The notes beneath the pieces were generated by a model. That model saw only the letters and a program-made list of their open reading frames with translations, was not told the origin of the DNA and did no database searches. From assembly GCF_007744515.1 (NCBI RefSeq), contig NZ_CP036268.1, forward strand, positions 2,085,712-2,149,711: a stretch of 64,000 nt of DNA, read 5' to 3'. Position numbers and translations under genes: made by a program. Shown in pieces: positions 27,556 through 37,225 of this stretch; the stretch's first letter is position 1, and each line of letters begins with the position of its first letter. The DNA comes from Stratiformator vulcanicus. Its GTDB lineage: Bacteria; Planctomycetota; Planctomycetia; Planctomycetales; Planctomycetaceae.

Positions 27556-28575
27556 TTATTTCCTCCGCGATTCGAAGGAGACCTGTGGGTTTACCAGCAC
27601 GTAGAGAATGTCGGAGATGAGGATTCCCACAAGTGTTAAAACTGCCGAGAGCATCAGCGTTGCCATGACCGCGTCGTATTCGCGTCGATATACGTTCTCG
27701 ATCGCGAAGCGGCCCATGCCGCGAATTTCGAAAATGAATTCAATAATTACGCTGCCGCCCACTAAGAACGGCAGAAGACTGGCGAATAGTGTGATGACCG
27801 GGAACAGGCCGTTTCGCAAAGCGTGGACCAGCAGCACTCGTATTTCGGAGGCGCCCTTCGCTTTGGCGGTTCGAATGTAGTCCTGTCGAATCACGTCGAG
27901 CAGACCCACCCGCATTTGCCGCGACAGGTACGCCAGTGCGACGTACGTCAGGCAGATGATCGGGAGCGTCGCGTGATGCCACCAATCGGCTACCTGCCCC
28001 CAGTAACTCAGTTCCTCCCAGTCATCCTGATGCAGGTTGGCGACGGGAAAGCGGATCCACGCGGGCGTCTCGGGACCGGTCAGTCGCAGCCGGAGCATTT
28101 CGGCCGCCCAAAATGAAGGGATGCTATAAAGCACAAACAACGCGACGGTCGAAATACGATCACCCCACGACCCCTGTTTGGCGGCGCTATAAATTCCCGA
28201 CGGGATCGCGATCAAATAAATTAATAGAAAAACAACGAAATTAATCTGCACCGTGATCCAGAGCGATTTGAACAGGTCCCCCCAAATCGGACGTTCGTCC
28301 TGAAAAAAGATCATTTCTCCGGTGAAGAGTCGTTTCAGGAAGAAACCGAATTGGACAGGTAGCGAATCGTCCAAGTGGTACTTTTCGCGGAACTTTTTAA
28401 TCGCTTGCTCGACGCCACGGTCCGCCGCCATTCCACCGGTGGCCTGGCCGAGACCGCCGAACTTTTGCGATGACGGATCGCCCGGCGCGAGTTTAATGAC
28501 GAGAAACGACACCACGAGGATTCCGACCATGGTCGGAAGCATCAGCAGCATGCGTCGGATGAGGTAGCTTAGCAC
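27556..28575 (-). CDS. peptide/nickel-type ABC permease, OppB/DppB family
   Basis: A 339-residue inner-membrane permease of a binding-protein-dependent importer. It has the usual N-terminus (SYLIRRMLLMLPTMVGILVV), GDRISTVALFVLYSIPSFW, the EAA loop (RTAKAKGASEIRVLLVHALRNGLFPV) and the closing SDILYVLVNPQVSFESRRK, all as in OppB/DppB. A GTG start at 28575. It comes 83 bases after the binding-protein gene and one base before the OppC-like gene, forming an operon with them. Confidence 0.9.
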   Translation of the reverse strand: MLSYLIRRMLLMLPTMVGILVVSFLVIKLAPGDPSSQKFGGLGQATGGMAADRGVEQAIKKFREKYHLDDSLPVQFGFFLKRLFTGEMIFFQDERPIWGDLFKSLWITVQINFVVFLLIYLIAIPSGIYSAAKQGSWGDRISTVALFVLYSIPSFWAAEMLRLRLTGPETPAWIRFPVANLHQDDWEELSYWGQVADWWHHATLPIICLTYVALAYLSRQMRVGLLDVIRQDYIRTAKAKGASEIRVLLVHALRNGLFPVITLFASLLPFLVGGSVIIEFIFEIRGMGRFAIENVYRREYDAVMATLMLSAVLTLVGILISDILYVLVNPQVSFESRRK

Positions 28576-28658
28576 GTCCGGACGATCGCCAGTTTAGGGC
28601 ACAAACAGGTTACGACATGAGCTGAGAAGCGCGGCCCGAAGCATCGCGGGGCTTGCCA

Positions 28659-31067
28659 TCAGTTTTGAAGCGATTCGGGGATATACCACTCGCGCAGATC
28701 ATAACCCGGACGGAGTGCGTAGAACTTCACGCCGCGATACTTCTGGTGATAGACGCCGAGGTCTTGCGTTGTGAACATAAACATATAGGGCTGATCGTGA
28801 TCAAGTTTGCGGTGCATGGCATGCATAATGGCGTGCCGCTCCTGCTCATCGAGCGTGACGCGAATCTTGGCGATCATTTCATCAACAAGCGGGTCGGCAT
28901 AGGAGACGTGATTGCTGCCGCGCTTGTCCGGCCCTGCTCCGCTGCTGTGCCAGATTTGATAGGGATCGCCTTCCAGATTCATTGCCCAGCCGAGCCGGCA
29001 GACATCGAAGTCTTTCGCGGTGATTCGTTCAATAAACGACGCCCACTCGAGTTCGAGCACATTGACCTCGATCCCCACATCTTTGAGGCGCTTTTGAAAT
29101 AGCTCGGCGAACGAACGTCCGGCGCTGCTGCCCTGCGGCATTAAAAGTTCGAAGGAGAATTTGTCCCCGCCTTTGTCGAGCCAGCTATCGCCGTCCGTAT
29201 CGAGCCAGCCCGCATCGGCCAACAGGTCACGTGCTGCATCGAGATCGTAACCGACCGGCTGCACGTCGTGGTCGTAGCCCGGCCCCAAGACGTATTGATT
29301 CCCGGAAATGAGAATACCCGCTCCGTACTTCACCTTTTGTAGGTACTCGTCCGAGTCAAACAGCATTGATAAGGCGAGTCGCGTCCGGCGATCCTGAAAC
29401 ATCGGCCGGAGCATATTCCAACCGGCGTAGCTGTAATTCGGGTAATACCACCGGGCTTTCACGTAATTCTTCTTAATCCACTCCGGCGGCCCTTTCAGTT
29501 CTTCAAAGAACTTCTCGGGCGAAAGGTCGAGTCGGTTAATAAAGTCGACCTGGCCGCCTCGCAGCGCCTGCATGGCGGTTGATCCGTCGACAATAAATTT
29601 AACGCGAATCTGATCAAGATATCCGGCGCGGTTGTCCCGCCAATAGTCATCTCGTCGATCTAATTCGAGCGAGACACCGCGGTCCCAATCGCCAACGACA
29701 TACGGCCCGACGCCCATCGGTGCGAGATTGTAGCGGTCGTCTGTATTAAAGAACTTGCCGAACGCTTTGCCCGTCACGCTGACCTTGTTCGACTGAGCTT
29801 CTTGCTCCTCGGTCAAAGGTTCGAGTGTCAGTTCTTTGCCCATCTCTTTGTAAAGGTCTTCAAAGAAATGCAGCGGCCCGCCGTATAACGCGATCGCCGC
29901 CGCAAATTCGAAAGCGAGAAAGTATTGCTCGCGATATTGCATCCGGACTGTCGTCTCATCGATCGCATCGCACAGCACGACATCGGCGTAATAAGTTCGC
30001 AGTGATTCCGCATCGACGTAGCGGCTGTTAATCGTGGCATACGCGAACTCGACGTCGGCTGAGGTATAGGGCGTGCCGTCACTCCAAGTCACATCGTCGC
30101 GAAGATAAAACGTAAAGATCGATCCACGGTGCACCTCCTGCACGTCGTCTTTAGAAAGGGTGAGTTCGCTCTCGCCCTTCTCGTTCAATAACAATGCAAG
30201 AGGGTGACCCGCCGTTTCGGTGGCGAGGGTATATCCCTCGTCGGTTTCCGACACCTTACCGTAGAGCTCGAAGCCGGTCCGCGCTTTGTAATCTCCTTCG
30301 GGGACGGCTGAGAGATCGAGCGAGCCGTTCTCGTCGGTCCACACGTGCAGTGTCAGACCCCCATCCGTCGGATAGAGCCCGACCCATGACCGGCCGGCGG
30401 GCGAGCCGTCGGCCTTTGTGACTTTCACTGCCGGGGCGATGATCTGCTGGTCATCATCCAGTTTGACCGAAACCTCGGAGTCATTTTCAGCCGGCTCATC
30501 ATCGATCACCAACGTCAGTTCGTAGCCGGGGTAATCGGGAGCGAGTCGGATCGAATCTTCGATAGTCCAACTCTTGGCAATCGCGGGCTTGTATTCGAAG
30601 GTTTCCGGATCCTGGTCGGCGAGCCCGTCATGGATATAGGTGTGAATGACTTGCTGAACGGCGCTGGTTTCAACGATCGGATTGAGCGTTTTTGGCTCAT
30701 TCGAGAAACGCACGTTGATCGATCCGCCCACGACCGGTTTGGTCGGATTGCCTTTCGCGGCGGGATTATATTTGTCGACCTCGACCGGTCCTCCGACATT
30801 GACGTCGGGGCCTGCCGTGTCGACTCGCGGGACGGGGATGCCGTCCACCTCTGTCATGAGCGGATAGGAGGTCAGGTCACCTTCATCGAACTCAGCCGAA
30901 GGCTTTAGACCGGACCCGCTGGACGAGGTCGGGTCGGCGCCTCCGGAGGCCGTTTTCGATCCACTGTCACCGCCCGGAGACTTGGCGGTTTCGCAACCGG
31001 AGACCAAAATCGCCGTTACGAGTGCGAAGGATGAGAACAGAGACGCCGAGACCCAATTCCGGGACAT
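28659..31067 (-). CDS. family-5 ABC substrate-binding lipoprotein (OppA/DppA type)
   Basis: An 802-residue lipoprotein. The signal peptide ends in the lipobox VSGC (Cys at about residue 25), followed by a Gly/Ser-rich linker. Binding-protein family motifs are SINVRFSNEPKTLNPIVETSAVQ (about residue 118) and TFYLRDDVTWSDGTPYTSADVEFAY (about 325). This family carries peptides, nickel or other solutes to the OppBC permeases. Between these motifs is an extra module (about residues 170-300) with beta-rich, fibronectin-like character (DGSPAGRSWVGLYPTDGGLTLHVWTDENG), making the protein 200 or more residues longer than usual. It lies between the two permeases and the vWA genes. Confidence 0.87.
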   Translation of the reverse strand: MSRNWVSASLFSSFALVTAILVSGCETAKSPGGDSGSKTASGGADPTSSSGSGLKPSAEFDEGDLTSYPLMTEVDGIPVPRVDTAGPDVNVGGPVEVDKYNPAAKGNPTKPVVGGSINVRFSNEPKTLNPIVETSAVQQVIHTYIHDGLADQDPETFEYKPAIAKSWTIEDSIRLAPDYPGYELTLVIDDEPAENDSEVSVKLDDDQQIIAPAVKVTKADGSPAGRSWVGLYPTDGGLTLHVWTDENGSLDLSAVPEGDYKARTGFELYGKVSETDEGYTLATETAGHPLALLLNEKGESELTLSKDDVQEVHRGSIFTFYLRDDVTWSDGTPYTSADVEFAYATINSRYVDAESLRTYYADVVLCDAIDETTVRMQYREQYFLAFEFAAAIALYGGPLHFFEDLYKEMGKELTLEPLTEEQEAQSNKVSVTGKAFGKFFNTDDRYNLAPMGVGPYVVGDWDRGVSLELDRRDDYWRDNRAGYLDQIRVKFIVDGSTAMQALRGGQVDFINRLDLSPEKFFEELKGPPEWIKKNYVKARWYYPNYSYAGWNMLRPMFQDRRTRLALSMLFDSDEYLQKVKYGAGILISGNQYVLGPGYDHDVQPVGYDLDAARDLLADAGWLDTDGDSWLDKGGDKFSFELLMPQGSSAGRSFAELFQKRLKDVGIEVNVLELEWASFIERITAKDFDVCRLGWAMNLEGDPYQIWHSSGAGPDKRGSNHVSYADPLVDEMIAKIRVTLDEQERHAIMHAMHRKLDHDQPYMFMFTTQDLGVYHQKYRGVKFYALRPGYDLREWYIPESLQN

Positions 31068-31160
31068 ACGCGGTCAATCCGTTTTGAGCGAGTGTCGATC
31101 TTATTCGAGCGGCGCGGTAGCACGCCGCCTTGCGAGCTGTGCTATCTTGTCAGAGCGCTT

Positions 31161-31194
31161 GGGGCCGAACAACCCCGCGGGATTATTCGGCCCC
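31161..31194. repeat. hairpin downstream of the VIT/vWA gene
   Basis: GGGGCCGAA (31161-31169) and TTCGGCCCC (31186-31194) form a perfect nine-base stem with a 16-base loop, between the VIT/vWA gene and the binding-protein gene. There is no T run on the minus strand, so it may attenuate or stabilise rather than end transcription. Confidence 0.5.
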
Positions 31195-31257
31195 CTCGAA
31201 AAATGTCACGGTCGCCCGATTGCCGACAGGTTATCGGTCCCGGTAGCAGCAAAGACC

Positions 31258-33492
31258 CTACTTGACCTCGTACCATTCTCCGTCGAGATTGACGACCACG
31301 TTACCCAGTGCAAGGTAGCGAGCGGCGAGGGCGTCTTTCTTCAGCAATTCGAAATAGGCGTCGCCGCCAAGCTCAACTGTGTTCAGTTTCGCGACCGCAT
31401 GATTCGGGAACTCCGCCTGCTCCCAACGCCCGTTCCGCTGGTAGAAGGTGCGATCAGCAATGAACTGCACCGCATCGAGGGCGGACTTCTTTTGCCCCGA
31501 CAAGCTAGACTTCGAGAGTTCGTCCGCGGCTTGGCGGTAGAGATCGCTCGCGTTCCCGCTGAGTGATGAGTTCTTGCGGGCCAGGGCCGCCGCTTTCGCG
31601 TCTTCGACATTCTGTTTTTGGGCTTTTCCGCGGTCAAGAGATGAGTTGAACTCGCTCGATTTGCCCCAGAATCGTCGCAAATCACGTCGAACCCGACCGG
31701 CCTGTTCTTCAGCCGCAGCAGCTCCGCCTGAAGTGCCGGGCCGCTCTTCGATCAGGAAGCTCGTGTACGGGGTGATGATCCCGTACCGCGTGGCCAACCC
31801 GACCACCTCCTCAATGATTTCAGCCGGCGCCGGGTCCTGTCCGGCCGCGATCGAGAGCAGTTCGTCGATGCGTCGCCCGGCCCACAAGCGGGGCAGGAAG
31901 GCATTGTCTTCACTGACGGCCTCTGCGCTAAACTCGACATCGTATTTTAGCACCTGTTCGCCGTCAGATGATTGTCCGCGGAGTACCACTTTGCCTGCTC
32001 CGCTGCCACGATATCGGCCCACAAGGATCAACTGCTCTCCTCGATAAAGGTCGGTCACGGTGCGCGGGTAGATGTCATACGTCTCGACGCCCTCGATCTC
32101 AACGCTCACATTGCTGAGGACAGGGGTGCCGACGCGATCAAAGAACGGCTTGATGAAGTCTTCGATTTTTTCATCGGGCAGCGCGTAGTCCGCTTCGCCC
32201 GAATTTTGCTTTGCGAGTTGGTCGAGCAAACGGGCATTCACGCCGTAGCCCTGCCCGAAGACGAACAGGCGAACTCCGTCGGAATTGAGTTTGGATGTCT
32301 CCTTAAGAATTTTGTCAGGCTCAAGTTCGCCAATCGTTGGCAAGCCGTCGGTCACGAATACGATCATTGGCGTGACGGCTGCGTCTTCCGTGCGGCCTGC
32401 GGACAATAGCAAAAGCGACTGGTCCAGCGCGTCCTTAATCGCGGTGCCGCCGCGGGCATGCAGGCGGTCGACGTAGTCCAGCGCCGTCGCTTCGGTCTCG
32501 TCATTCGACTCGACCAGACCGGACTTGGCCATCGAGCGAACTCCGGTATTAAAATCAACGATGTTAAAACGATCGCCTTCGCGGAGTTCCGATACGCAAT
32601 ACGTCAAGGCTTGCTTAAGCTGTTCAATTTTTCGGTCTTTGAGCATGGAGCCGGAGGTGTCGACACAGAATACGATATCCTTCGGAACGCCGGTTTGCAG
32701 CCAGTCGGGAGTCGCGGCGGAGCCGTGCCCCGGTGACAGCAGCAGCATGAATGACCCGTCTTCACCGGGGGGGTGGTGCGTCAGCAGTCCCGCTCCGAGC
32801 GCCTGCTTCGCCGACTTAACGTACAATACGAACGGATACTTCGGCAGGTAATCCTCCTCCGACCACTTCACCACGACATCCCAGTCCTTTTCTTCTTCAA
32901 TCTCGACCGGGTGAGTCGGCGAATAGACCGCTTTGATTGGTTCTGCACTCTTAATGCGGACCTTGACGCCCGCCTTCTTTAACTTCTGCTGCAGCGGTTT
33001 GGGGTTCGTGTTAAGACAACGAACCCGCAGGAAGTCGCCGTGCCGCTTTAAGACGGTCGTGTAGCGCAAATCGACGGTCACGACCTGTCCGGCCGGGATG
33101 TTCGGCAGTTTGGTGCGAATTAACTGGTTGCCAAAATATTCGAGAAGCGCCGGCGAGCCGCCCTCCTTCACGATGTTCTTAAAGACTTCATTCGCTTCTT
33201 CAACCGGCAGAATCTCCGCCGTTGTTTTCGAACCGTCGACGGAAACGGTCAGGGCGTCGACCTGCGAGCCCGGTTCCAGTTCCATATAGCATTCGCCGCC
33301 TACGATCGCCCCGCCGTTGGGGTTTTTGAATCCGCAAACGTAGTGTTTCTCAGCGACGTTGCCGCGAATGTCGATCGCGACCTGATCGACCCAAACCTGC
33401 ACCGGTTGGGGTGATCGAACGAAGCAGGCTGACGCATGATTCGATGCAAAGCTAATTGTCAGCGAGGCGGCAATCGCTATGAGAGTCCGCAT
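31258..33492 (-). CDS. VIT-domain and vWA-domain secreted protein
   Basis: A 744-residue exported protein. A signal peptide ([16 protein letters not shown]) is followed by a VIT domain (about residues 30-170), as in inter-alpha-trypsin inhibitor-like proteins, and a vWA domain with the metal site DTSGS at about residue 247 ([11 protein letters not shown]). GGTAIKDAL and FVTDGLPT complete the MIDAS. A helical C-terminal part follows. The start at ATG 33492 is supported by an AGGAG ribosome-binding site nine bases upstream; an upstream frame of 142 codons is not used. VIT-vWA proteins are thought to bind other proteins, and here the gene sits inside an ABC importer cluster. Confidence 0.88.
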   Translation of the reverse strand: MRTLIAIAASLTISFASNHASACFVRSPQPVQVWVDQVAIDIRGNVAEKHYVCGFKNPNGGAIVGGECYMELEPGSQVDALTVSVDGSKTTAEILPVEEANEVFKNIVKEGGSPALLEYFGNQLIRTKLPNIPAGQVVTVDLRYTTVLKRHGDFLRVRCLNTNPKPLQQKLKKAGVKVRIKSAEPIKAVYSPTHPVEIEEEKDWDVVVKWSEEDYLPKYPFVLYVKSAKQALGAGLLTHHPPGEDGSFMLLLSPGHGSAATPDWLQTGVPKDIVFCVDTSGSMLKDRKIEQLKQALTYCVSELREGDRFNIVDFNTGVRSMAKSGLVESNDETEATALDYVDRLHARGGTAIKDALDQSLLLLSAGRTEDAAVTPMIVFVTDGLPTIGELEPDKILKETSKLNSDGVRLFVFGQGYGVNARLLDQLAKQNSGEADYALPDEKIEDFIKPFFDRVGTPVLSNVSVEIEGVETYDIYPRTVTDLYRGEQLILVGRYRGSGAGKVVLRGQSSDGEQVLKYDVEFSAEAVSEDNAFLPRLWAGRRIDELLSIAAGQDPAPAEIIEEVVGLATRYGIITPYTSFLIEERPGTSGGAAAAEEQAGRVRRDLRRFWGKSSEFNSSLDRGKAQKQNVEDAKAAALARKNSSLSGNASDLYRQAADELSKSSLSGQKKSALDAVQFIADRTFYQRNGRWEQAEFPNHAVAKLNTVELGGDAYFELLKKDALAARYLALGNVVVNLDGEWYEVK

Positions 33493-33619
33493 GAGTGTGC
33501 TCCTGAAAACTGATTTGATAGTGCGGGGGTCAGGTTGACCCGCAACGCAAGCACGAATTTCTAACAGCAGCCTCCGCGCGTGATGCAATGGCTCACTTGG
33601 CGAGGCGCTATAACAAAAT

Positions 33620-33640
33620 CCCTCGCTTGCGCGTCGGGCT
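33620..33640 (-). repeat. interspersed 21-bp repeat, copy 3 (inverted)
   Basis: The minus-strand sequence begins AGCCCGACGCGCAAGCGAGG and matches exactly the repeats at 47757-47777 and 48534-48554. It lies in the 163-base gap between the two vWA genes, in opposite orientation to the other copies. Confidence 0.8.
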
Positions 33641-33655
33641 AGTTTGCGATGCGAT

Positions 33656-34834
33656 TTATTCGCTGAATTGGAAGCCGCGCGATTCGGCTTGCCGTCGCAG
33701 CGTGGTTGAAAGGGCTCCTTCCAAGGAATTTTCCTCTCCGTCTTCCGCCAAGCGTTTGCGTTCGCCTGCGACATACTCATTGCGCTGCTTTGAAAGCTCT
33801 TGAATACGTGCTTGAATCTTCGCCCGCTCTGCAGCTTTCTTCGCAAGAACTTCTTTCTGCTCTTCGGTCGACTTGCCTTTAAGCTCTTCGGGGAGTTCTT
33901 CAGCCTTAAGTTCGTCAAGTCTTACCTTGTTCTTATCGATCGCATCGACGAGGTCGCGGGCTGAATTGTCATAAAGGCCGCCCGCTTTAAATTGAGCTCG
34001 CTCTGCCGCTGCGGCGGGTGCCGCCAAAGCGGCATTCGAGTCTTGGGCTTCCTGATTCTGTAAGAATCGTTGCCGTTGTTTTTTTGCCCCGAAGGCCACG
34101 TAGGTCTTGTTCAGGTTCCCGCTCAGCGCTGACAGTTCTTTATCGTAGGGCGTATTTATGGTCGCGACGGCTTGATTCTGATCGATGTGCGAGTAGGTTC
34201 CGTCGGCGAGGACGGCTCCGTCCTTCCAACTCGTGCGGATGCCTTCTTCCTCAGGGCCGCAGAAGATCGTGTTGATAATCACCCCCTTGGCGATCGCTGC
34301 CTTGCAGGCTACCTTGTAGTCGACCGAGCCCTGCGTGAATGGCTCGTTCCCCGCGATCACAATTAACTTGAGATCGTTGTTGGCACTGCTCCAATCGAGC
34401 CCCTTCGTTGCGGCGGCGATTACTTGACCGCAATATTCGTCCCCGCCGTTGGTCGTGAGAGCGAAGAGCTCTTCGGAAATTCGATCGAGGTCATCGGTTA
34501 GCGACGTGATCTGCCTGAGATAACCCTCTCCGGGCGCCAAAGAGGATTTGCCGTATTCGTACAGGGCCACCCGCAGTTCCGGCGAGGCCCCATCGCGCTC
34601 GGCGGTGGCGAATTCATTGACGATCTTCCACAACTGCGCCTTCGCCTGATTGATCAGGCCGTCCATGCTGTTGGACGTGTCGAGCAAAATCGCGATCTCG
34701 ATCTTCGGAGCTTCACTCACCGGGGCAGGCTTTTCAGCCGGATCATCCGAAATCGCGGATGGAGAATTCAGGCCGAAAACGGCAATCACGCCCAAGGCAG
34801 CAAGTGACGAGCGGAAACAGAGCGAAGCGAGCAC
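33656..34834 (-). CDS. secreted vWA-domain protein with coiled-coil tail
   Basis: A 392-residue protein. A signal peptide (about residues 1-30, [21 protein letters not shown]) precedes a vWA domain with the metal site DTSNS ([17 protein letters not shown], about residue 50). [15 protein letters not shown] stands in for the later MIDAS part, and a long charged helix (coiled coil) occupies about 250-370. The GTG start at 34834 has an AGGAG site six bases upstream; the longer frame to 34903 does not fit a signal peptide. It lies upstream of the VIT/vWA gene and downstream of the importer ATPase gene, all on the minus strand. Confidence 0.82.
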   Translation of the reverse strand: MLASLCFRSSLAALGVIAVFGLNSPSAISDDPAEKPAPVSEAPKIEIAILLDTSNSMDGLINQAKAQLWKIVNEFATAERDGASPELRVALYEYGKSSLAPGEGYLRQITSLTDDLDRISEELFALTTNGGDEYCGQVIAAATKGLDWSSANNDLKLIVIAGNEPFTQGSVDYKVACKAAIAKGVIINTIFCGPEEEGIRTSWKDGAVLADGTYSHIDQNQAVATINTPYDKELSALSGNLNKTYVAFGAKKQRQRFLQNQEAQDSNAALAAPAAAAERAQFKAGGLYDNSARDLVDAIDKNKVRLDELKAEELPEELKGKSTEEQKEVLAKKAAERAKIQARIQELSKQRNEYVAGERKRLAEDGEENSLEGALSTTLRRQAESRGFQFSE

Positions 34835-34948
34835 GGCAACTCCTTTCGAGACGGGAAGGGTCGGATGGAGCCGTCCAGTATCGAAATCGCCGGAGGGCAC
34901 CAATCATTCTGACGACCTAACGAAGCGAACAGTTCCCGCAAATCCGAC

Positions 34949-36868
34949 TCAACCCGCTTTTTGCTCCGGTGACTTCGCTTCGAGCCGTTCTCGTTGCCGT
35001 CGGCGAATGTTCTCCAGGGAGTCGTCCGGAATCGCGGAGATCAGCCGCTTCGTGTACTCGTCCTTCGGTCGGGCGTAGACCGTGTCGGAGGGACCGTACT
35101 CGACGATTTTGCCCTGATTCATCACGGCCATCATGTCGGACATGAATTTGACGACGCTCAGGTCGTGGCTAATGAACAGGTATGTCAGCCCGCGTTTTTG
35201 CTGCAAATCCTTGAGCAAGTTGAGTACCTGTGCCTGGACCGAGACGTCGAGAGCCGAAACGCTTTCATCGCAGACAATAAACTCCGGCTCGACGGCCAGA
35301 GCTCGGGCGATACAGATTCGCTGACGCTGTCCGCCGGAAAACTCATGCGGATAGCGCTGCAGGTGCTCGGCTCCCAATCCGACCTCTTCGAGCAGTGCGG
35401 CGGCCCGGTCCCTCCGGTCTTTCGCGTTGGGGCAGAGGTCATGGACCGCCATCGGCTCGACAAGGCACGCCTCAACCGACATTCGCGGATTGAGTGAGGC
35501 GTAGGGGTCCTGAAACACGATTTGCATTTTCCGACGCAGGGTTCGCAAATCCGCCCCGCTGACCAACTCGGTTGATCCGCCGCGGTACGAGACGTTGCCG
35601 TCCGTCTTGTCGATCAATCGCAAAATGGCCCGGCCGGTGGTCGTCTTGCCGCATCCCGACTCTCCGACGAGACCGAGAGTCTGTCCGGCAAAAATATCGA
35701 AAGAGATATCATCAACGGCCCGCACATCGCCGGTACGGCGCCGCAAAATCCCGCTGTAGACCGGATAGTAGACCTTTAGCCCTTCCACGCGCACCAGCGG
35801 CGCCGTGTTCTCCGGCACGAAGCTGCCCGGTCCGTCGGTTGTCACCTGCGAGATTTCGTAGCCCAAGTCACGCACGGCTGACTCGGGGGGCCAAAGTCGT
35901 TTTGTTGGGGCCGAAGATTCATGCTCTTCGGGAGAATACGTTCGCTCGGTAATGCGAACCGGTCCGTCGGGATCGGAGGACGGCTCCACCCGCATAAAGT
36001 CGGCGACGGTCGGCAACCGTCCGAGCTTGCCATCAAGCCGCGGACGGCAGGCCAACAAACCCTTTGTGTAGGGGTGTTGAGGCGACGAGAAAATCTGCTC
36101 GACCGACCCGGTTTCCACGATCTTTCCACGGAACATGACAGCCACGTGGTCGGCGATCTCCGCGATCACGCCGAGGTCGTGGGTAATGAACAGCACGGCC
36201 ATCCCGCGTTCGTCGCGCAGCTTGCGAATCAAATCGAGAATTTGCGCTTGAATCGTCACGTCGAGCGCGGTGGTCGGCTCATCGGCGATGAGCAGCTTCG
36301 GGTTGCAGCTCAGGGCCATCGCGATCATGACCCGTTGCTTCTGACCGCCCGACATCTCATGCGGATAGCTGTTGAGGCGCCGTTCGGGTTCCGGAATTCC
36401 GACCTCATGAAATAGCTCGATCGTCCTTTTGAGGGCTTCTTCCTTCGAGACATCGTTGTGCAGGCGGATCGCCTCTTGAACCTGCCAACCCGCTTTGTAG
36501 ACGGGGTTCAGCGATGTCCCCGGCTCCTGAAAAATCATGCTGACATCGCTGCCCCGCAGCGACTGCATCTGGGGTTCCGGCAGCGTGACGATGTCCCGCC
36601 CCAGCAGCGAGACCGACCCGCCCGCGATTTTGGCTCCGCGTTCGGGGAGCAGCCGCATCACCGTCAGGGACGTCACCGACTTACCGGAACCTGACTCGCC
36701 GACCAATCCGAGCGTCTCCCCGCGACGGATCGTCAGGCTGACGTCGTCAACGGCTTTGGTCGTTCCCGACTCGCCATGAAAGTAGGTCTTCAGTCCGCTG
36801 ATCTCGAGAATCGGCGGCTCATCTTCGCCGGCGGGAGGGGGCTGCGTCGAACTCACGGTCGAACTCAC
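34949..36868 (-). CDS. fused two-domain peptide/nickel-type ABC ATPase (OppD-OppF fusion)
   Basis: One chain of about 639 residues carries two complete ATPase domains. The first has Walker A GESGSGKS, signature MSGGQKQRVMIAM and Walker B LLIADEPTTALD; the second has GESGCGKTT, signature FSGGQRQRICIARAL and FIVCDESVSALD. Both domains have the OppD/OppF-type layout, so the fusion would power the OppBC permeases at 25605-28575. The frame extends to 36970, but GTG 36868 or 36856 gives a better start; no clear ribosome-binding site decides it. Compared with the usual order, the ATPase is separated from its permeases by two vWA genes. Confidence 0.87.
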   Translation of the reverse strand: MSSTVSSTQPPPAGEDEPPILEISGLKTYFHGESGTTKAVDDVSLTIRRGETLGLVGESGSGKSVTSLTVMRLLPERGAKIAGGSVSLLGRDIVTLPEPQMQSLRGSDVSMIFQEPGTSLNPVYKAGWQVQEAIRLHNDVSKEEALKRTIELFHEVGIPEPERRLNSYPHEMSGGQKQRVMIAMALSCNPKLLIADEPTTALDVTIQAQILDLIRKLRDERGMAVLFITHDLGVIAEIADHVAVMFRGKIVETGSVEQIFSSPQHPYTKGLLACRPRLDGKLGRLPTVADFMRVEPSSDPDGPVRITERTYSPEEHESSAPTKRLWPPESAVRDLGYEISQVTTDGPGSFVPENTAPLVRVEGLKVYYPVYSGILRRRTGDVRAVDDISFDIFAGQTLGLVGESGCGKTTTGRAILRLIDKTDGNVSYRGGSTELVSGADLRTLRRKMQIVFQDPYASLNPRMSVEACLVEPMAVHDLCPNAKDRRDRAAALLEEVGLGAEHLQRYPHEFSGGQRQRICIARALAVEPEFIVCDESVSALDVSVQAQVLNLLKDLQQKRGLTYLFISHDLSVVKFMSDMMAVMNQGKIVEYGPSDTVYARPKDEYTKRLISAIPDDSLENIRRRQRERLEAKSPEQKAG

Positions 36869-37225
36869 AGTTGCACTTCGGGATCGAGTGGGGGCCGCAG
36901 CCTTAAAGGCCGCGACGAAAGCGATTTTCGAAAGGCTGGATGGGGCGGGGTGTGAAGTCAACCCAGGCACGGGGCGAACCCTCCAATGGTCGACGCGAAC
37001 AGCCCCTATTTCTCTCGCGTCTCCGAGAGTCGAACGTCGGCGAAATGTGCCGGATTTCGTAAATATGGATGTTTTGGACGTATTTTTGTTAAAGCCGAAC
37101 CGCGGCCGCGGTTCAAAATACTGCGATCATAGGGGTTTTCTCCAAAAAAGAGAACGCGGGCTTGATCCACGGTTGAACGGTCGGTACTCTTGGTGTGGAC
37201 GTTTTGAACGATTTAGGAGCTAGTC
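36869..37225. other. divergent intergenic region upstream of the sigma factor gene
   Basis: About 357 bases between the ATPase fusion and the sigma gene. The right half is AT-rich (TATTTTTGTT, GATCATAGGGGTTTTC) and carries an 18-base perfect palindrome. Promoters for both divergent transcripts are probably here, but no certain -35/-10 pair can be given. Confidence 0.45.
37097..37114. promoter_or_regulatory. 18-bp perfect palindrome, possible operator of the sigma gene
   Basis: GAACCGCGG followed by its exact reverse complement CCGCGGTTC, 112 bases upstream of ATG 37226 and just upstream of an AT-rich stretch that could contain the promoter. A palindrome of this kind is a typical binding site for a dimeric regulator, but this is inference. 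Confidence 0.4.
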
